From assembly GCA_963576735.1 (NCBI GenBank), contig OY755183.1, positions 15,829,213 to 15,893,212 of the forward strand: a stretch of 64,000 bases of DNA. The letters are read 5' to 3'. A program made the position numbers and the translations under genes. Source of the DNA: Bedellia somnulentella (lineage: Eukaryota; Arthropoda; Insecta; Lepidoptera; Bedelliidae). The first letter of the stretch is position 1. Each line of letters begins with the position of its first letter. The notes under the pieces are model-generated. The model was not told the origin of the DNA and did not search any database. It saw only the letters and a program-made list of their open reading frames with translations. This document shows positions 1 through 11,184 of the stretch, in pieces.

Positions 1-660
1 CGATAGATAGATCATTTGAACAGTCATTTAAAGAGCTTTGGGGGCTTTTAAAGGGTTTTGGGAGCTTTTAAGAATGATCATATCAAGGTCATAAATATCT
101 ATTGTGGATTTCTGCTAATTAATAAAGCCCACTTTCCCGCTATAAACGCACAATGGTTTATGAAATATACTTTGCAGCCCTAACACAATAAAACAGGTAA
201 AATATTAATCAAAACCAATGAAAAAATTGGGTTATTGTTAGAACTATTTGACACGCATATATTTTCCAGGCAGTATCTTTCAATTAAAATCAACAACATT
301 CATACTAAATTTTCACAAAAAATGTGAATTCGACATACTTAACGAACCCGAATGAATACCACCCAAAAAATTATAACTTAAGTCAAGTCTCTACAACTTA
401 GTTGGGCTATAGTTTTCAAGATTAAATTGATTGTAAATCTATTTGCAAAGCGAATCACGTCTTAACTGTCTTATCGATGAGTCACTTCAAAAACAGAAAC
501 TAGGTCTACCCACATTTCCATTTCAATTTAAGTAATAAACCTTTGGTAGCGTTAAGTTTTGTTTAACGATCACAAAAGGGTTTTTCGTATTATTTTTATA
601 AACTAATTGTCATGTGTAATTAACTTATTGTAAATAACAAATATTTCTACTACTAGCCGG
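1..660. other. No gene seen
   Basis: AT-rich sequence with stops in all frames. I see no coding region, RNA gene or clear repeat here. Confidence 0.6.
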
Positions 661-676
661 GCTGATGTGTTAGAAC

Positions 677-716
677 CTCAGTCAACCCCTTCGGGGATAT
701 ACGGCGTGGACTTGAG
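677..716 (+). repeat. SINE-B 3' fragment
   Basis: Contains the CCCCTTCGGGGATATACGGC block that ends SINE-B, followed by a GTGGAC variant of its GTGAACG tail junction. Only the 3' end survives. Confidence 0.6.
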
Positions 717-955
717 TTAAGGATTCTAAACATCACGTAACGAGTATGATGTCAGCATAGTTCTCACTTTTTGCCGAGACGGATTAATACGTATACAATG
801 TCACATGACCAAGTTATTCAGTTCATATTGCGCGTTCAACAGCGAAATGCTAAGATGTGTTGCTAATTCGTTTGTACTTAATACCGTTGTGTGTGATAAT
901 ATTTTGAAACACGATATCATTTTAATTCTTCGGATAGTCAGGTGATTCAGCATTC

Positions 956-1207
956 GTACATACATAGATACATATATTTACGGCTATAAATCCCTGGAAG
1001 AGGTAGCCAGAGCTTCAGCATAGGAAATACTTCAGCCACTTTTGGAAGTTAACATATTGGTTTAAAAAACAACGGTTTTTGGTTATAGGTCTCCAACTGC
1101 ATCGCCCAAAAATAAGCCTTAAAATACCAAAATAACCTTAGTCGCCTCTTACGAACACCCACGGGCAGAAATGGGGAAGTGCTAGTTTAAGCCGACACTA
1201 CACTGCC
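956..1207 (-). repeat. SINE-A, diverged near-full-length copy
   Basis: Reads from the inverted TATG tail through the GTAGCCAGAGCTTC block to CCGACACTAC at its 5' end. It is more diverged than most copies. Confidence 0.8.
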
Positions 1208-1569
1208 TGTTTGTCTGTAATCAAAAAGCTCTAAAAACGCTCAACCAATTATAAAAGGGGTGAGTAGTGGGTGGGTGAAAAATATCACTACTCGGGTGAA
1301 GGTGGGCGGTCTACTAGTTGTAACTAAGCAAGGACATCAATCTGGTTATCAAACCTTAGACCTCCGGATATAAAGAGTGCTGATAAACGTAGTGGGAAAA
1401 GAGATATATAGAGCATTGGTGGATTGTATGAAATACAAAGTTACATTTGCAGTTTTACAAAATGCGCTAAACTGAGAAACTACTAAACAGATTTGTTCCA
1501 ACTAATTTTCGTTATTAGTTTTTATTGCTACAACATATATTTTATTTATATTTTTTGGTGGATGGTGTT

Positions 1570-1785
1570 TTTAGTAGGCCGCGTAAGACGTTTGAAAACT
1601 AAATTGAAAACCTTTTTATGAAGGCAAAAGTCCGTAGTGAAAATAATAAAAGAGCATGTATGAGACGAATGATGAATGTGATGTGACAGAAGCAAGAGCG
1701 ATTTGTCAGGATCGTACAAAGTAGCGATCGATAGTCTCTGCCAACCCCAATGGGAACAACGGGCGTGAGTATAAGTAAGACCTGC
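1570..1785 (+). mobile_element. LINE-A 3' fragment (RT C-terminus), decayed
   Basis: Translates in pieces to the LINE-A C-terminus: GRxRKTF, then KVRSENNKRACMRRMMNV, then the I-V-S-A/N-P-NG ending. In-frame stops interrupt it. It ends at GGGCGTGAGTATAAGTAAG, the LINE-A tail. Confidence 0.75.
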
Positions 1786-1840
1786 GGATCTTGATATCGC
1801 CGTTAGCAGAAAGCCAGTTGTTAGCTTCTAATGAAATAAT

Positions 1841-2089
1841 ACATACATACATACATATACTCACGACTATAATTCCCTAGAAGGGGTAGCCAGAGCTAAG
1901 GAATTAGAAATTCCTCAGCCACCTTTGGAAAGTTGTGTGGGGAAAAGATGGTAAAATAAAGGTTGTTGGTGATGGGTCTCCAATCGCATTGCCCAATGTT
2001 CCCTTAAAAGCCCCAATACCGTTTGTCGCCTCTTACGTACACCCACCGGTAGAAATGGGGTAGCGCTATTCTAAGCCAGCGCTACACAG
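1841..2089 (-). repeat. SINE-A, full-length copy with target-site duplication
   Basis: 249 bp flanked by the direct repeat CTAATGAAATAAT (1828-1840 and 2090-2102), so this is a genuine retroposition. It shares the GTAGCGCTATTC...AGCGCTAC 5' variant and an ATGTTCCC change with the copy at 25004, which marks a subfamily. Confidence 0.92.
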
Positions 2090-2485
2090 CTAATGAAATA
2101 ATCACGTAAAAAATGCAGGCTACTAATGAAATTAACACATTCTTAGTAAATAAGTGCGGAGTTTTCTTAGCTCGGCAAGTTCTTGTTTAAGTCAATAACT
2201 CTTCCTTACTATCTTAGTAGCGGAATGCAGTTAATTGCCATAAAACCGGAGCGAGATACTTTATGAAAGGTTCCGTACGTTGCACAGAAAACATATGCAT
2301 AAATACGGTGTTTATAGCCTTTCAGCAATGGAAGGGATGGAGATACGTTTTTTATTCCCATGTTGTCGTATGGGCGACTGAAATATTTGAGGCATTTTGA
2401 GGTATTCGTTGGTGTTATGCTGAGATAGGAACTTCTAAATATTAGTATTTTCTAAGATTTTCACGATTGCACATTATAATTGAAA

Positions 2486-2605
2486 CAACTATTGATTTTC
2501 GGATATTTTAATCGCGTGTTATTATATTATTTTTAAAACCCGACGTTTCGAAAACTTTTCAGTTACCATGGTCACGGGAAAACCATGTCGAAAATCAATA
2601 GTTAC
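2486..2605. repeat. Short element with inverted termini
   Basis: ACTATTGATTTTCG at 2488-2501 is matched in reverse complement by CGAAAATCAATAGT at 2589-2602. The interior holds CCCGACGTTTCG and CATGGTCACGGG, resembling a dispersed motif I know from lepidopteran repeats. It could be a small non-autonomous DNA element; no transposase is present. Confidence 0.5.
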
Positions 2606-3162
2606 TTCTAAATATTATTTGTCACAAAGTAATGTTATTTTTTTTAGTATAAGTTTTTATTTTACCTTCCTATACATCATCGTAAATCAGGGACCAGCTC
2701 AGCTCGAGGATTGTTTATATATAACTAAATAAATATTTATTTACACACAGATCAATTTATCTCCTAGAAAATTACATTAATGTCTTGTGGTAAGGGAGAC
2801 ACATATGACATCATCAAGAAATAATCATCTATAATCATCAGTATCATCACACAAATTTTATAGAAAAAATATAATAACGCACATATTTACAATATTTCTT
2901 CTTTCTTCCGTAAACTTACCCAAAACTCAAAAGAACATCATACCAAGTTTACTCACTTTGAAGTTTCATATAAAAAAATAAACATTAAAAAACAATAATG
3001 TTAATGTTTCCGGACCCCAAGTTCCAAGTTAGTCGGACCTCGACCACAAATATTCATAAGGTGCGCTGCAATTAGCTTAGTTTTCAGCGGACAAAGAAAT
3101 TACTTCATCAGGCTACTAACTTCCTTCAGGTTTATAATCGGTAGGTAGTCTAAAGAATAACT

Positions 3163-3240
3163 CACACCATTATTTCCCGTTAGGGTAGGCAGAGACTATT
3201 GATCGCCACTTTGTACGATCCAGGCAAACTTCTTATTGTT
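3163..3240 (-). mobile_element. LINE-A 3' end fragment
   Basis: Holds GGGTAGGCAGAGACTATTGA and GCCACTTTGTACGATCCAGG in inverted orientation, the end of the LINE-A reverse transcriptase frame. A more decayed relative at 3795-3855 sits at the equivalent position of the next tandem unit. Confidence 0.7.
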
Positions 3241-3895
3241 TATATATTTATAAATATGCAAATAGTACTCAAAGCAAGTAATTCCTTAGATTATTTCAGT
3301 AAGAGAGACACATATGACATCATCTAGAAACAGCCATCTATAATCATCATACAAACAGCATAGAAAACATTACCCAGATTTCGTGCTAAATTTATTCTTT
3401 CTTCCTGAAACTTACCCAACACTCAAAAGAAAATCATCTCAAGTCGCGTCAACTCACTTTAAAGTTTCATATCAAAAAAACGTTAAAAAACAATGTTTCC
3501 GGACCCCAAGTTCCAAGTAAGTCGGAGCTCGACCACAAATATTCATAAGGTGCGCTGCAATTAGCTTTTAGTTTTGAGCGGACAAAGAAATTACTTCATT
3601 AGGCTATTAACTGCCTTCGCTTTTATGTTCGGAACGAACGTAGCGCAGGCTTATAATTGGTAGGTAGCCTAAGGAATAACCTACCGATAGTATTGGAAAT
3701 AAGGTAGCCTTATGTTACCTATTACCTATCTATTAGGAATCGTCATACCTCTGCTGGAGGATGGTTTATAATCTTTATAGCATACATACATCTTCTCACC
3801 TCTTATGAGGCAGAGACTAATTTTTCCGATCCTGTCCAACCTCTTATGTTTTTTTTATATGTATACGGAAATAGTACTCAATGTCATCATCAAGT

Positions 3896-4143
3896 TACAT
3901 ACATACATATACTCACGGCTATAAATCCCAAGAAGGGGTAGCCAGAGCTAAGGAACTAGAAGTTCCTCAGCCACTTTTGGAAAGTTGAGTGGGGAAAAGC
4001 TGGCAAAATAAAGGTTGTTGGTGATGGGTCTCCAACCGCATCGCCCAAAAATCCCTTAAAAAGCACAATACCGTTAGTCGCCTCTTACGTACACCCACCG
4101 GCAGAAATGGGGTAGTGTTATTCTAAGTCGACACTACACAGCA
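3896..4143 (-). repeat. SINE-A, full-length copy inside the third tandem unit
   Basis: Inserted between CATCATCAAGT and AACATCAAGAAAC, so it entered after the block was triplicated. A clean target-site duplication is not obvious. Confidence 0.88.
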
Positions 4144-4525
4144 AACATCAAGAAACAACCATAAAAAAATATCATACAAATGACATAGAATATATAATAA
4201 CCCATATATCGCCTACTAAATTTCTTTTTCCTTCCATAAACTCACCCAACACTCAAAACGAAATCATCTCAAGTCAAGTCACCTCACTCTTAAGTTTCAT
4301 ATGAAAAATAAATTTTAAAATGTTTCCGGAACCCAAGTTCTGCAAGTTAGTCGGACCTCGACCACAAATATTCATAAGGTGCGCTGCAATTACCTTTCAG
4401 TTTTGAGCGGACAAAGAAATTACTTCATTAGGCTATTAACTGCCTTCTCTTTTATGCTCGGAACGAACTTAGCGCAGGTATATACTTGGATGGTGAACTA
4501 AAGCCTACTAATTGGTAGGTCGTAT

Positions 4526-4925
4526 TGGAAATAAGGTTATATTTCAATTTACGGGTAAAACGGTCAAATATTAATTACAAATACAAATAATTTATTCAAG
4601 AAAAGCGTACAAGTTAATTATAATGGTTTACAAACAAAAACTGTGCTTAACTTTACAGTGCAATTTTAAAGATAATTGCAGCCGAACTAGACGATAGTCT
4701 GTGTTTCAGTGTTTCAGTCAAGTATATATTGAATTACGTGTATTTATTGAATATTATTTATTTTATGGAATACTATATGTAAGTGTGTTAGAACTTGATA
4801 AATATTTAGTAATATTTAAAATAGATAGATAATAGTTCGACGAATAATTTTAGTTTTTAAGCAAATCAGTTTAATTTATTGGACATCTACCGAACATGTT
4901 TTTATAATTAATCCAGCAAATTTTT
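4526..4925. other. No gene seen
   Basis: AT-rich single-copy sequence between the tandem block and a LINE end. No coding potential is recognisable. Confidence 0.55.
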
Positions 4926-5045
4926 CCATTCATGGGTTGTCTGGAAGAGATCGCTCTTAGTGATAAGACCGCCAGTTGTACTTTGGCTTTTGTACCGATC
5001 TTTTTTTGTAATTGTTGTTTTTTTGTGATGTGCAATAAAGAGTTT
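4926..5045 (+). mobile_element. 3' end of another non-LTR retrotransposon
   Basis: GGTTGTCTGGAAGAGATCGC, then GATAAGACCGCC, and a terminal TGTGCAATAAAG. I recognise this as a 3' UTR type widespread in lepidopteran LINEs. The coding part is absent, as expected after 5' truncation. Confidence 0.6.
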
Positions 5046-5152
5046 CACGGCTATAAATCTCTTCAAGGAGTAGCCAGAGCTTTAGTATAAGAAATTATTC
5101 AGCCACTTTTGGAAATAAAGTGAGAAAAAGATTGTAAAATAAAAGGTTTTAG
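5046..5152 (-). repeat. SINE-A fragment, decayed
   Basis: The 3' half only, abutting the LINE 3' end. It keeps CACGGCTATAAATC and CAGCCACTTTTGGAA. Confidence 0.65.
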
Positions 5153-5187
5153 GTGAATATTACGTGTACACTAGAATCTTGTTGTTT

Positions 5188-5373
5188 ACATACATACTCA
5201 AATTAAGAGCTACAAAACTTAAAAGGGGTAGTCAGAGATTCAGATTATAAGATTTTAGCCCGTTTGGGAGCTAAGTAGAGAAAAAAATGAAAAATGGATG
5301 GTTGATCATGAGTCTTTAGCAATATTGCCCAAAAATCACTCAAAATGCCCCAAACCCGAAGTCAATTTTACAC
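5188..5373 (-). repeat. SINE-A copy, strongly decayed
   Basis: Recognised by the tail TACATACATACTC, AGGGGTAGTCAGAG and GCCCAAAAATCACT in the right order. Substitutions and gaps are many. Confidence 0.6.
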
Positions 5374-5384
5374 AGCTAATCTAA

Positions 5385-5634
5385 TACATACATACATATA
5401 CTCACGGCTATAAATCCCTTACGGGGTAGCCAGAGCTTTGGAATGAGATATTCCTCCGCCACTTTTGGAAGTTGATTGGGGAAGAGATGGTAATAATAAA
5501 TAAATGTTTTTGGTGACGGGTCTCCAACCACATCGTCCAAAAATCACTTAAGATGCCCCAATACCCTTAGTCGCCTTTTACGATCACCCGCGGGTAGAAA
5601 TAGGGTAGTGTTATTCTTAGCCGACACTACGCAG
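5385..5634 (-). repeat. SINE-A, full-length copy
   Basis: Third SINE-A in a row in the same orientation within 600 bp. It belongs to the variant with CACCCGCGGGTAGAAAT near the 5' end. Confidence 0.88.
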
Positions 5635-5878
5635 CTATAAGTAAATGTTATATCTTGTGACTTAATGAGTTTTGTTGAATTATCTTATTGGATATGTTAC
5701 TGGTGCGTTGCTTAAACACACTGCCTAAATCAGATGAAATGAGGAAATAAATTCAGTTACTTTTTTTGTTATACTTCTATTCCTGATGTTACATTAATAC
5801 AAGTGTTTTGCGTTTCTCAATGATGAACTTTCCTAAATAAAATCGTCATTCTTGATTTATTATTTATTAATATTAATC

Positions 5879-6241
5879 GACATGCGACATGATAGTCCAG
5901 TGGGTAGAACACCCGCCCGAAAAACAGAAGGGCGTGAGTTCCAATCCTGGGACGGGCCTACACCAATTTGTCTTTTCTAAAGCCATATGTGTGGTTAATT
6001 TATCATGGAAAACATCGTGAGGAAACCCACATGGCTGAGTTGTACTTAGTCATGTGACAGTGTATTCGTACAAAACGGCGATAGGCCTGCCCCCTATCAC
6101 GTGAGTACACTGTCTAAGCAAAACGTGGGTACTTTCTCTGGAAACTAGATGGCGCTTGCCATGTGAGTTCAGGAGTATTGGTACCTCTGCCAACCCCTTC
6201 GGGGATAAACGGCGTGAACGTTTATGTTATGTTTTTGTATG
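5879..6241 (+). repeat. SINE-B, full-length copy with target-site duplication
   Basis: 363 bp flanked by TAATATTAATC (5868-5878 and 6242-6252). The first ~70 bp are tRNA-like: an A-box-like TAGTCCAGTGGG and a B-box-like GAGTTCCAATCC, so an internal RNA polymerase III promoter is likely. The body includes CGGCGATAGGCCTGCC and ends CCTTCGGGGATAAACGGC with a TTATG-rich tail. No protein is encoded. Confidence 0.9.
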
Positions 6242-6244
6242 TAA

Positions 6245-6624
6245 TATTAATCCTAGGCTAAATGTAAAACGAATTAAATGAATTTTCATAAGCAAAAAAC
6301 AGACAAACGAAGCGAAACCAGTAAATTATTGGCCCAACATGATATCTAAGGTTACGGAAATAATTCTAATTAATCTGGTTCACTTGAAATGTTAATGTTT
6401 GCAAAACCTCCGTACAATATTCGCGGAGACAATTCTCAAATAAATATATGTAAAGTAACCTCCTCGGTATTTTACATGGCCACGATGTAAGCGATACTGC
6501 CATTCGATTTATTGAGCAGCAATCCCTTTAACTTGTGGTTATGTTTTGTGAAATAATTTAAAATCCTTGAGTTGCTTTTATAGATATGTTTAGGTTAGGA
6601 ATTATAAATATTAACCTTTCAAAT
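6245..6624. other. No gene seen
   Basis: AT-rich, without recognisable coding sequence or repeat family. Confidence 0.5.
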
Positions 6625-6700
6625 GTGGGTGCAGAGGCTCTAGCTCTGAAACTCTGGCTACCCCTTTTTGGGATTTTTGGCCGTGAGTATAGGTACGTAT
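6625..6700 (+). repeat. SINE-A 3' fragment
   Basis: Keeps only CTCTGGCTACCCC...GGCCGTGAGTATAGG. Confidence 0.6.
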
Positions 6701-7098
6701 AAATATTATGTTGTTGTTTCTAAATAATAGGACTATAAGAGCTACTACTTTTAAAAATTACACACCTTACAAACCTACTATATTAAGCACTATAAACCCA
6801 ATCGCCCCGCTTATCGCTCCGCTCACCCCACCGCTTCCCCCGTGGCCAATAAAAAGCGGAGCACGAATAATTCCCCACAAGATTATGTAAACGCCGCGCA
6901 AAACATGTTTCTTTCTGAACAAATACTCATCTAATGCGATTTACTGTTCTAATTCGCATTGTACGCTTATATGTGTAATTGATAATTTTAACAGTTCGCT
7001 TCACACTTAATAAATAATAAATTTAAAATAAAATTCACTTATTTCAGAATATTTTTTAATTTTCTTAGTTTGTAATAATAAACTTATCACTATGTTAG
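6701..7098. other. No gene seen
   Basis: Contains a C-rich patch (about 6795-6860) within AT-rich DNA. The short frame across it has no recognisable domain, and I do not call it a gene. Confidence 0.45.
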
Positions 7099-7289
7099 TA
7101 AGCGCCTAACAGTATTGGGGCTTTCAAGGGATTTTTGGGCGATGCGGTTGGAGACCCATCACCAACAACCTTTATTTTACCATATTTTTCCCACTCAACT
7201 TCCAAAAGTGGCTGAGGAATTTCTGATTCCTTAGCTCTGGCTACCCCTACTAGGGATTTATAGCCGTGAGTATATGTATGTATGTATTA
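7099..7289 (+). repeat. SINE-A, 5'-truncated copy
   Basis: Begins near the GGCGACTAACGG block and runs to the TATG tail, so about 60 bp of the 5' end are missing. Confidence 0.82.
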
Positions 7290-7653
7290 TATGATTCAGT
7301 TTAAAACCCATTACTTCTTTTTGGATGTCTTCTCTTAAACATTATTCAAAAGACTAAAGCATTTTCTTTATTCATGCGTTATAATGTTTTAATGTGTACC
7401 ATTCCTCATTAAAACAGAAACATTGCCAATAATATGAGGCTGCCATAATGATGCAAAAATCTGAAACCATATATCAGTTGTTGGAAGCTTGAACATCAAT
7501 TACGTACTGTGTCAAGTCGTATTAGCTCTGATTGTGCATCGGACATACTAATCAACCGATTGTGTTGACACTCGGATATGCCACTACATCACTACATTGT
7601 CGTATACATAGCACGGAGGAAACTATTAATGTTTGTACGTTGATGAGTATTTT

Positions 7654-7902
7654 ACATACATACATACATACATATACTCACGGCTATAAATCCCTGAACG
7701 GGGTAGCCAGAGCTTTGGAATGAGAAATTCTTCAGCCACTTTTGGAAGTTGATTGGGGAAAAGATGGTAATAATAAATGTTTTTGGTGACGGGTCTCCAA
7801 CCACATCGCCCAAAAATCACTTAAAAGCCCTTATACCCTTATGTCGCCTCTTACGATCAGTCACGGGTAGAAATGGGGTAGTGTTATTCTAAGCCGATAC
7901 TG
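7654..7902 (-). repeat. SINE-A, near-full-length copy
   Basis: Five TACA units in the tail. The 5' end is degraded at CCGATACTGAG. The 364 bp between this copy and the previous one (7290-7653) show no gene. Confidence 0.85.
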
Positions 7903-7963
7903 AGACGAGTATTGTAAATCGGGAAAAATACGAATTGAATATTGCTTGTAGATATAAATACGT

Positions 7964-8072
7964 ATACTCACACCATTGGTTCACACTGGGGTAGGCAGAC
8001 ACTATCGATCGACTTTGTATGATTCGAAAAATCTCTCGAGCTTCAGTTACATCCATCAATCTTTTCAACTTG
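7964..8072 (-). mobile_element. LINE-A 3' fragment
   Basis: Inverted tail-proximal part with GGGGTAGGCAGACACTATCG and CATCCATCAATCTTTTCA. It ends about 30 bp before the next SINE-A. Confidence 0.75.
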
Positions 8073-8102
8073 CCTTACCCTTTTTTTCCTCGTACTTTTT
8101 AT

Positions 8103-8343
8103 TTACATACATATAGTCACAGTTATAATTCCCTAGAAGGGGTATCGAGAGCCAAGGAATTATAAATTCCTCAGCCACTTTTGGAAGTTGAGTGGGGAAA
8201 AGGCGGTAAAATAAAGGTTTTGGTGATGGGTCTCCAACCGCATCGCCCAAAAATCCAATAAAAAGCCCCGATACCCTTAGTCGCCTCTTACGACACCCGA
8301 GGGTAGAAAGGGGTAGTGAGCCGGCTTAGCGGCACTACACGGC
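8103..8343 (-). repeat. SINE-A, older subfamily copy
   Basis: Has the ACGACACCCGAGGGTAGAAAGG variant near the 5' end and ends CACTACACGG. The GCCGGCTTAGCGGC stretch at the 5' end is a local rearrangement. Confidence 0.82.
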
Positions 8344-8429
8344 AATCTTTTTATTTGTTAAGAAAAATAATGTAATCATTTGCATAAGGTGTCCAATTTG
8401 TTCTTAAATAAATATAATTCAAGAATAAA

Positions 8430-8545
8430 CATAACAGAAAGGAATAGCCAGAGCTTTAGAAGTTGAATTTGCCAAGCCACGTTAAGAAGGTAAGCAGGGG
8501 TAAGATTGTAAAATAAATTATGTTTGTGAGGGGTTTTCAGCCAAA
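8430..8545 (-). repeat. SINE-A fragment, decayed
   Basis: Recognised by AATAGCCAGAGCTTTAGAA and AAGATTGTAAAATAAA. The next, younger SINE-A starts 3 bp after it, as if it had inserted into this copy. Confidence 0.6.
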
Positions 8546-8547
8546 AA

Positions 8548-8796
8548 CATACATACATACATATACTCACGGCTATAAATCCCTAGAAGGGGTAGCCAGA
8601 GCTAAGGCATTGAAAATTCCTCAGCCACTTTTGGAAAATTGAGTGGGGAAAAGATGGTAAAGTAAAGGTTGTTGGTGATGGGTCTCCAACCGCATCGCCC
8701 AAAAATCCCTTAAAAGCCCCAATACCGTTAGTCGCCTCTTAATTACACCCATCGGTAGAAACGGGGTTGTGCTATTCTAAGCCGACACTACACGGC
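8548..8796 (-). repeat. SINE-A, full-length copy
   Basis: Complete from a (TACA) tail to GCCGACACTACACGGC. The stretch from here to 9082 has no recognisable gene. Confidence 0.9.
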
Positions 8797-9082
8797 AAAT
8801 ACACTACAAATATATAGCTACGCAATTTTCTTATAGAACATAGAAGGCAGTTGAGGCAAAGTGAAAGAAGGCTGGAGAGTGTATTGTTAGCTGATAAGGA
8901 ACGGTATACAAAACAGTTTGTTTAGGAATCACTGTTATCAGTCACAGCTACCTTTGCCGATAACAACTCTCGGGAACATAAACAACCACTATTACGAGTG
9001 CTTTGTGTTTAAGTTAGCCGTTATTTGAGGTTTTAAGAGCGAAAATAAAGTAGCGAAAAAGATACTCGTATATAGAGCCAAT

Positions 9083-9340
9083 GTGGATGGGACAATCCCA
9101 TCCACATTACCACATTCACATAGTATAGGGCGGCCTCGTAAAACGTTTCTTGACCAGATAGAAAACGTTCTTATAAAGGCGGGGGTCCGAAGTGAGACGA
9201 ATAAAAGAGCATGTATGAGAAGAATAATGAATGTAAGGGAAGCAAGAGAGGTTTGTCAAGAGCGTACTAAGTGGCGATCGATAGTCTCTGCCTACCCCAA
9301 TGGGAATAATGGGCGTGAGTATAAGTAAGTAAGTAAGTTA
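9083..9340 (+). mobile_element. LINE-A 3' fragment with intact RT C-terminal frame
   Basis: An uninterrupted frame of about 80 codons ends GRPRKTFLDQIENVLIKAGV...NKRACMRRIMNV...KWRSIVSAYPNGN, the LINE-A reverse transcriptase C-terminus, and continues into the GTAAG tail without an early stop. The 5' part of the element is missing. Confidence 0.85.
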
Positions 9341-9351
9341 AGAGCCTCATG

Positions 9352-9500
9352 TACTATACTCACGCCACTCTGTTAGGGTAGGCAGAGACTGTGGATTACC
9401 GCTTTGAACGATACTAGATCACCTCCTTAGCTACATTTACTTTGATGCCCCTTTAATTTTTCATACCTCGACCGCGTACCTTTTTAGAAGATTCTTTCAC
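9352..9500 (-). mobile_element. LINE-A 3' fragment, inverted neighbour
   Basis: Tail to tail with the preceding LINE-A fragment, only 11 bp apart. Contains GGGTAGGCAGAGACTGTGGA and CTCGACCGCG. It is more decayed than its partner. Confidence 0.7.
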
Positions 9501-10041
9501 TATGCCCTCCGTGGTCACCTTATACTAACATTATCATCCGCATTGGCTATATATTCCTTTCACGAATTTACTTTCATTCTCTCTATTTACCAAACCATGC
9601 CAAACCATACCAACCAATAATAACTTTAATATTAAGGTAAAAGATACCTAATACCTTTGGTCCAATAATCGCTAAATATCAAAACTAGATCTCCACTTTA
9701 ATAATTTTGAAACTAAAAGTCACAACAACAAACTAGGCTAATAAGAACAAAAAGCTCGTTGACAATATCTAGGTCCCAAAAAAGGTTTGGTCTGCCAAAG
9801 AAATTGACCCAGATCCAACATATTAAAGTAAAGACGATCACGACGTCACGGTCGGGCGGTAACGGTGAATTATCGGACGGTGTAAAATGGAGGAGGCTGC
9901 GATTTTAACGAGACCGCCAAACTGGTTGGGCGGAGGTCGTTGACCTCGCTGCGTGTGAATGGTTGGCTGACAATGACTAGGCTGTTTGGGTAATAAGTAT
10001 AACATGTGATGGAGATATTCTAACTTAAAGTAGTCAAAACT
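9501..10041. other. No gene seen
   Basis: A slightly GC-richer patch at 9835-9990 (CGTCACGGTCGGGCGGTAAC and GGTTGGGCGGAGGTCG) has no frame I can recognise. It may be an old repeat fragment. Confidence 0.45.
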
Positions 10042-10213
10042 GTGTAGCGTCAGCCTAAAATAGCAGTACCTATATAAAACCTTACCTTATAATTGATATA
10101 CTTATTATTGAGGTAACAAAAATGGGTTTTTTCAGTAATTACTTAGCGATGTAGCTGGAGTAGAGACCCATCAGCCGCAACCGTTTTATTCATTTATTTT
10201 CCCAGTTTATCTC
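10042..10213 (+). repeat. SINE-A, decayed copy
   Basis: Keeps TGTGTAGCGTCAGCCTAAAA and GGAGTAGAGACCCATCAG. The tail is lost. Confidence 0.6.
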
Positions 10214-10365
10214 AAATGATCAAATTTTAATATTTACATTATTTTAATGCCATTTTAACCTAACACTTAAAACCTGCAAAAAGCCAAGCACTTCAAGGCA
10301 AGAGCATCAACTTTAAGGTAAAGGCGTTTTGCAAACTGTTTCAGAGACATAAAAATGATTTCATA

Positions 10366-10604
10366 CTACATACATACATACATATACTCACGGCTATAAA
10401 TCCCTAAAAAGGGTAGCCAGAGCTAAGGAATCAGAACTTTTGGAAGTTGCTTGGGGAAAATATGGTAAAATAAAGGTTGTTGGTGATGGGTCTCAAACCG
10501 CATCGCCCAAAAATCCCTATAAAGCCCCAAAACAGTTAGTCGCCTCTTACATACACCCACCGGAAGAAATGGGGTAGTGCTATTCTATGCCGACACTACA
10601 CAGC
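10366..10604 (-). repeat. SINE-A, nearly full-length copy with a small deletion
   Basis: About 11 bp of the TTCCTCAGCCAC block are missing. Otherwise complete. Confidence 0.88.
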
Positions 10605-11184
10605 TTACTCCGTAACATAAAATCTCAGTTAAAAACAAAAGTCATAGAAATCTAAACTGTTATTCTTGAAATAAAACTAATATTACCTACAGTCAATAAA
10701 CATGCACCATCACTTCCGCGCTAAACTACAGTTTCATAAACACCACCATTATAAAGTAATCAAGAAATCGCTATTCTCTTACAACAAAGACCAATCCCGC
10801 TAACGGTGTAGGCGCACGAGCATCCGACTCACCTGAACCCGTTCTATCTCTTTCTCTTGCACCGAATCCGTTGAAAAAAGAAAGGGACAACATAACAATA
10901 GCCATTGAAAGTGGGAGACAACCATTTGTTCGTAATACGATAATGACGGATATCATTAATGTTAATTATGTACGACCAAAATTTGTTTTGGTGGATTATT
11001 TGGTTGTTTAGATAGGCGCGTCGTTCTCATTTAGGTTTTTTATTTGATAAATATATCTGGCTGAATGAAGAAAAAGTTGGCCTAAAAGTTGGCTTATAAA
11101 TTGGCCTACATTTAAGGTTTGAACGTTTGGTAGTAATTACAGTCTGTTTAGTACCACCTTTAAAGAGCCTTGGCTAAATCTGAG
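10605..11184. other. No gene seen
   Basis: A patch at 10785-10885 contains GGTGTAGGCGCACGAGCATC and CCCGTTCTATCTCTTTCTC. It reads as a short open frame on the - strand (ARERDRTGSGESDARAPTPL), resembling dispersed lepidopteran repeat DNA more than a gene. Confidence 0.45.

Larger units (their letters stand above)
2760..4525 (+). repeat. Triplicated ~0.5 kb block with conserved core
   Basis: Three head-to-tail copies share the start GACACATATGACATCATC or a relic of it, CTTACCCAA, TTCATAAGGTGCGCTGCAAT and GCGGACAAAGAAATTACTTC. Core copies begin at about 3011, 3499 and 4326. The third copy is split by a SINE-A at 3896-4143. Copies one and two end next to decayed LINE-A ends (3163-3240 and 3795-3855), which seem to belong to the duplicated unit. 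No reading frame runs through the core in either strand. The core is more alike between copies than the surrounding DNA. Confidence 0.85.
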
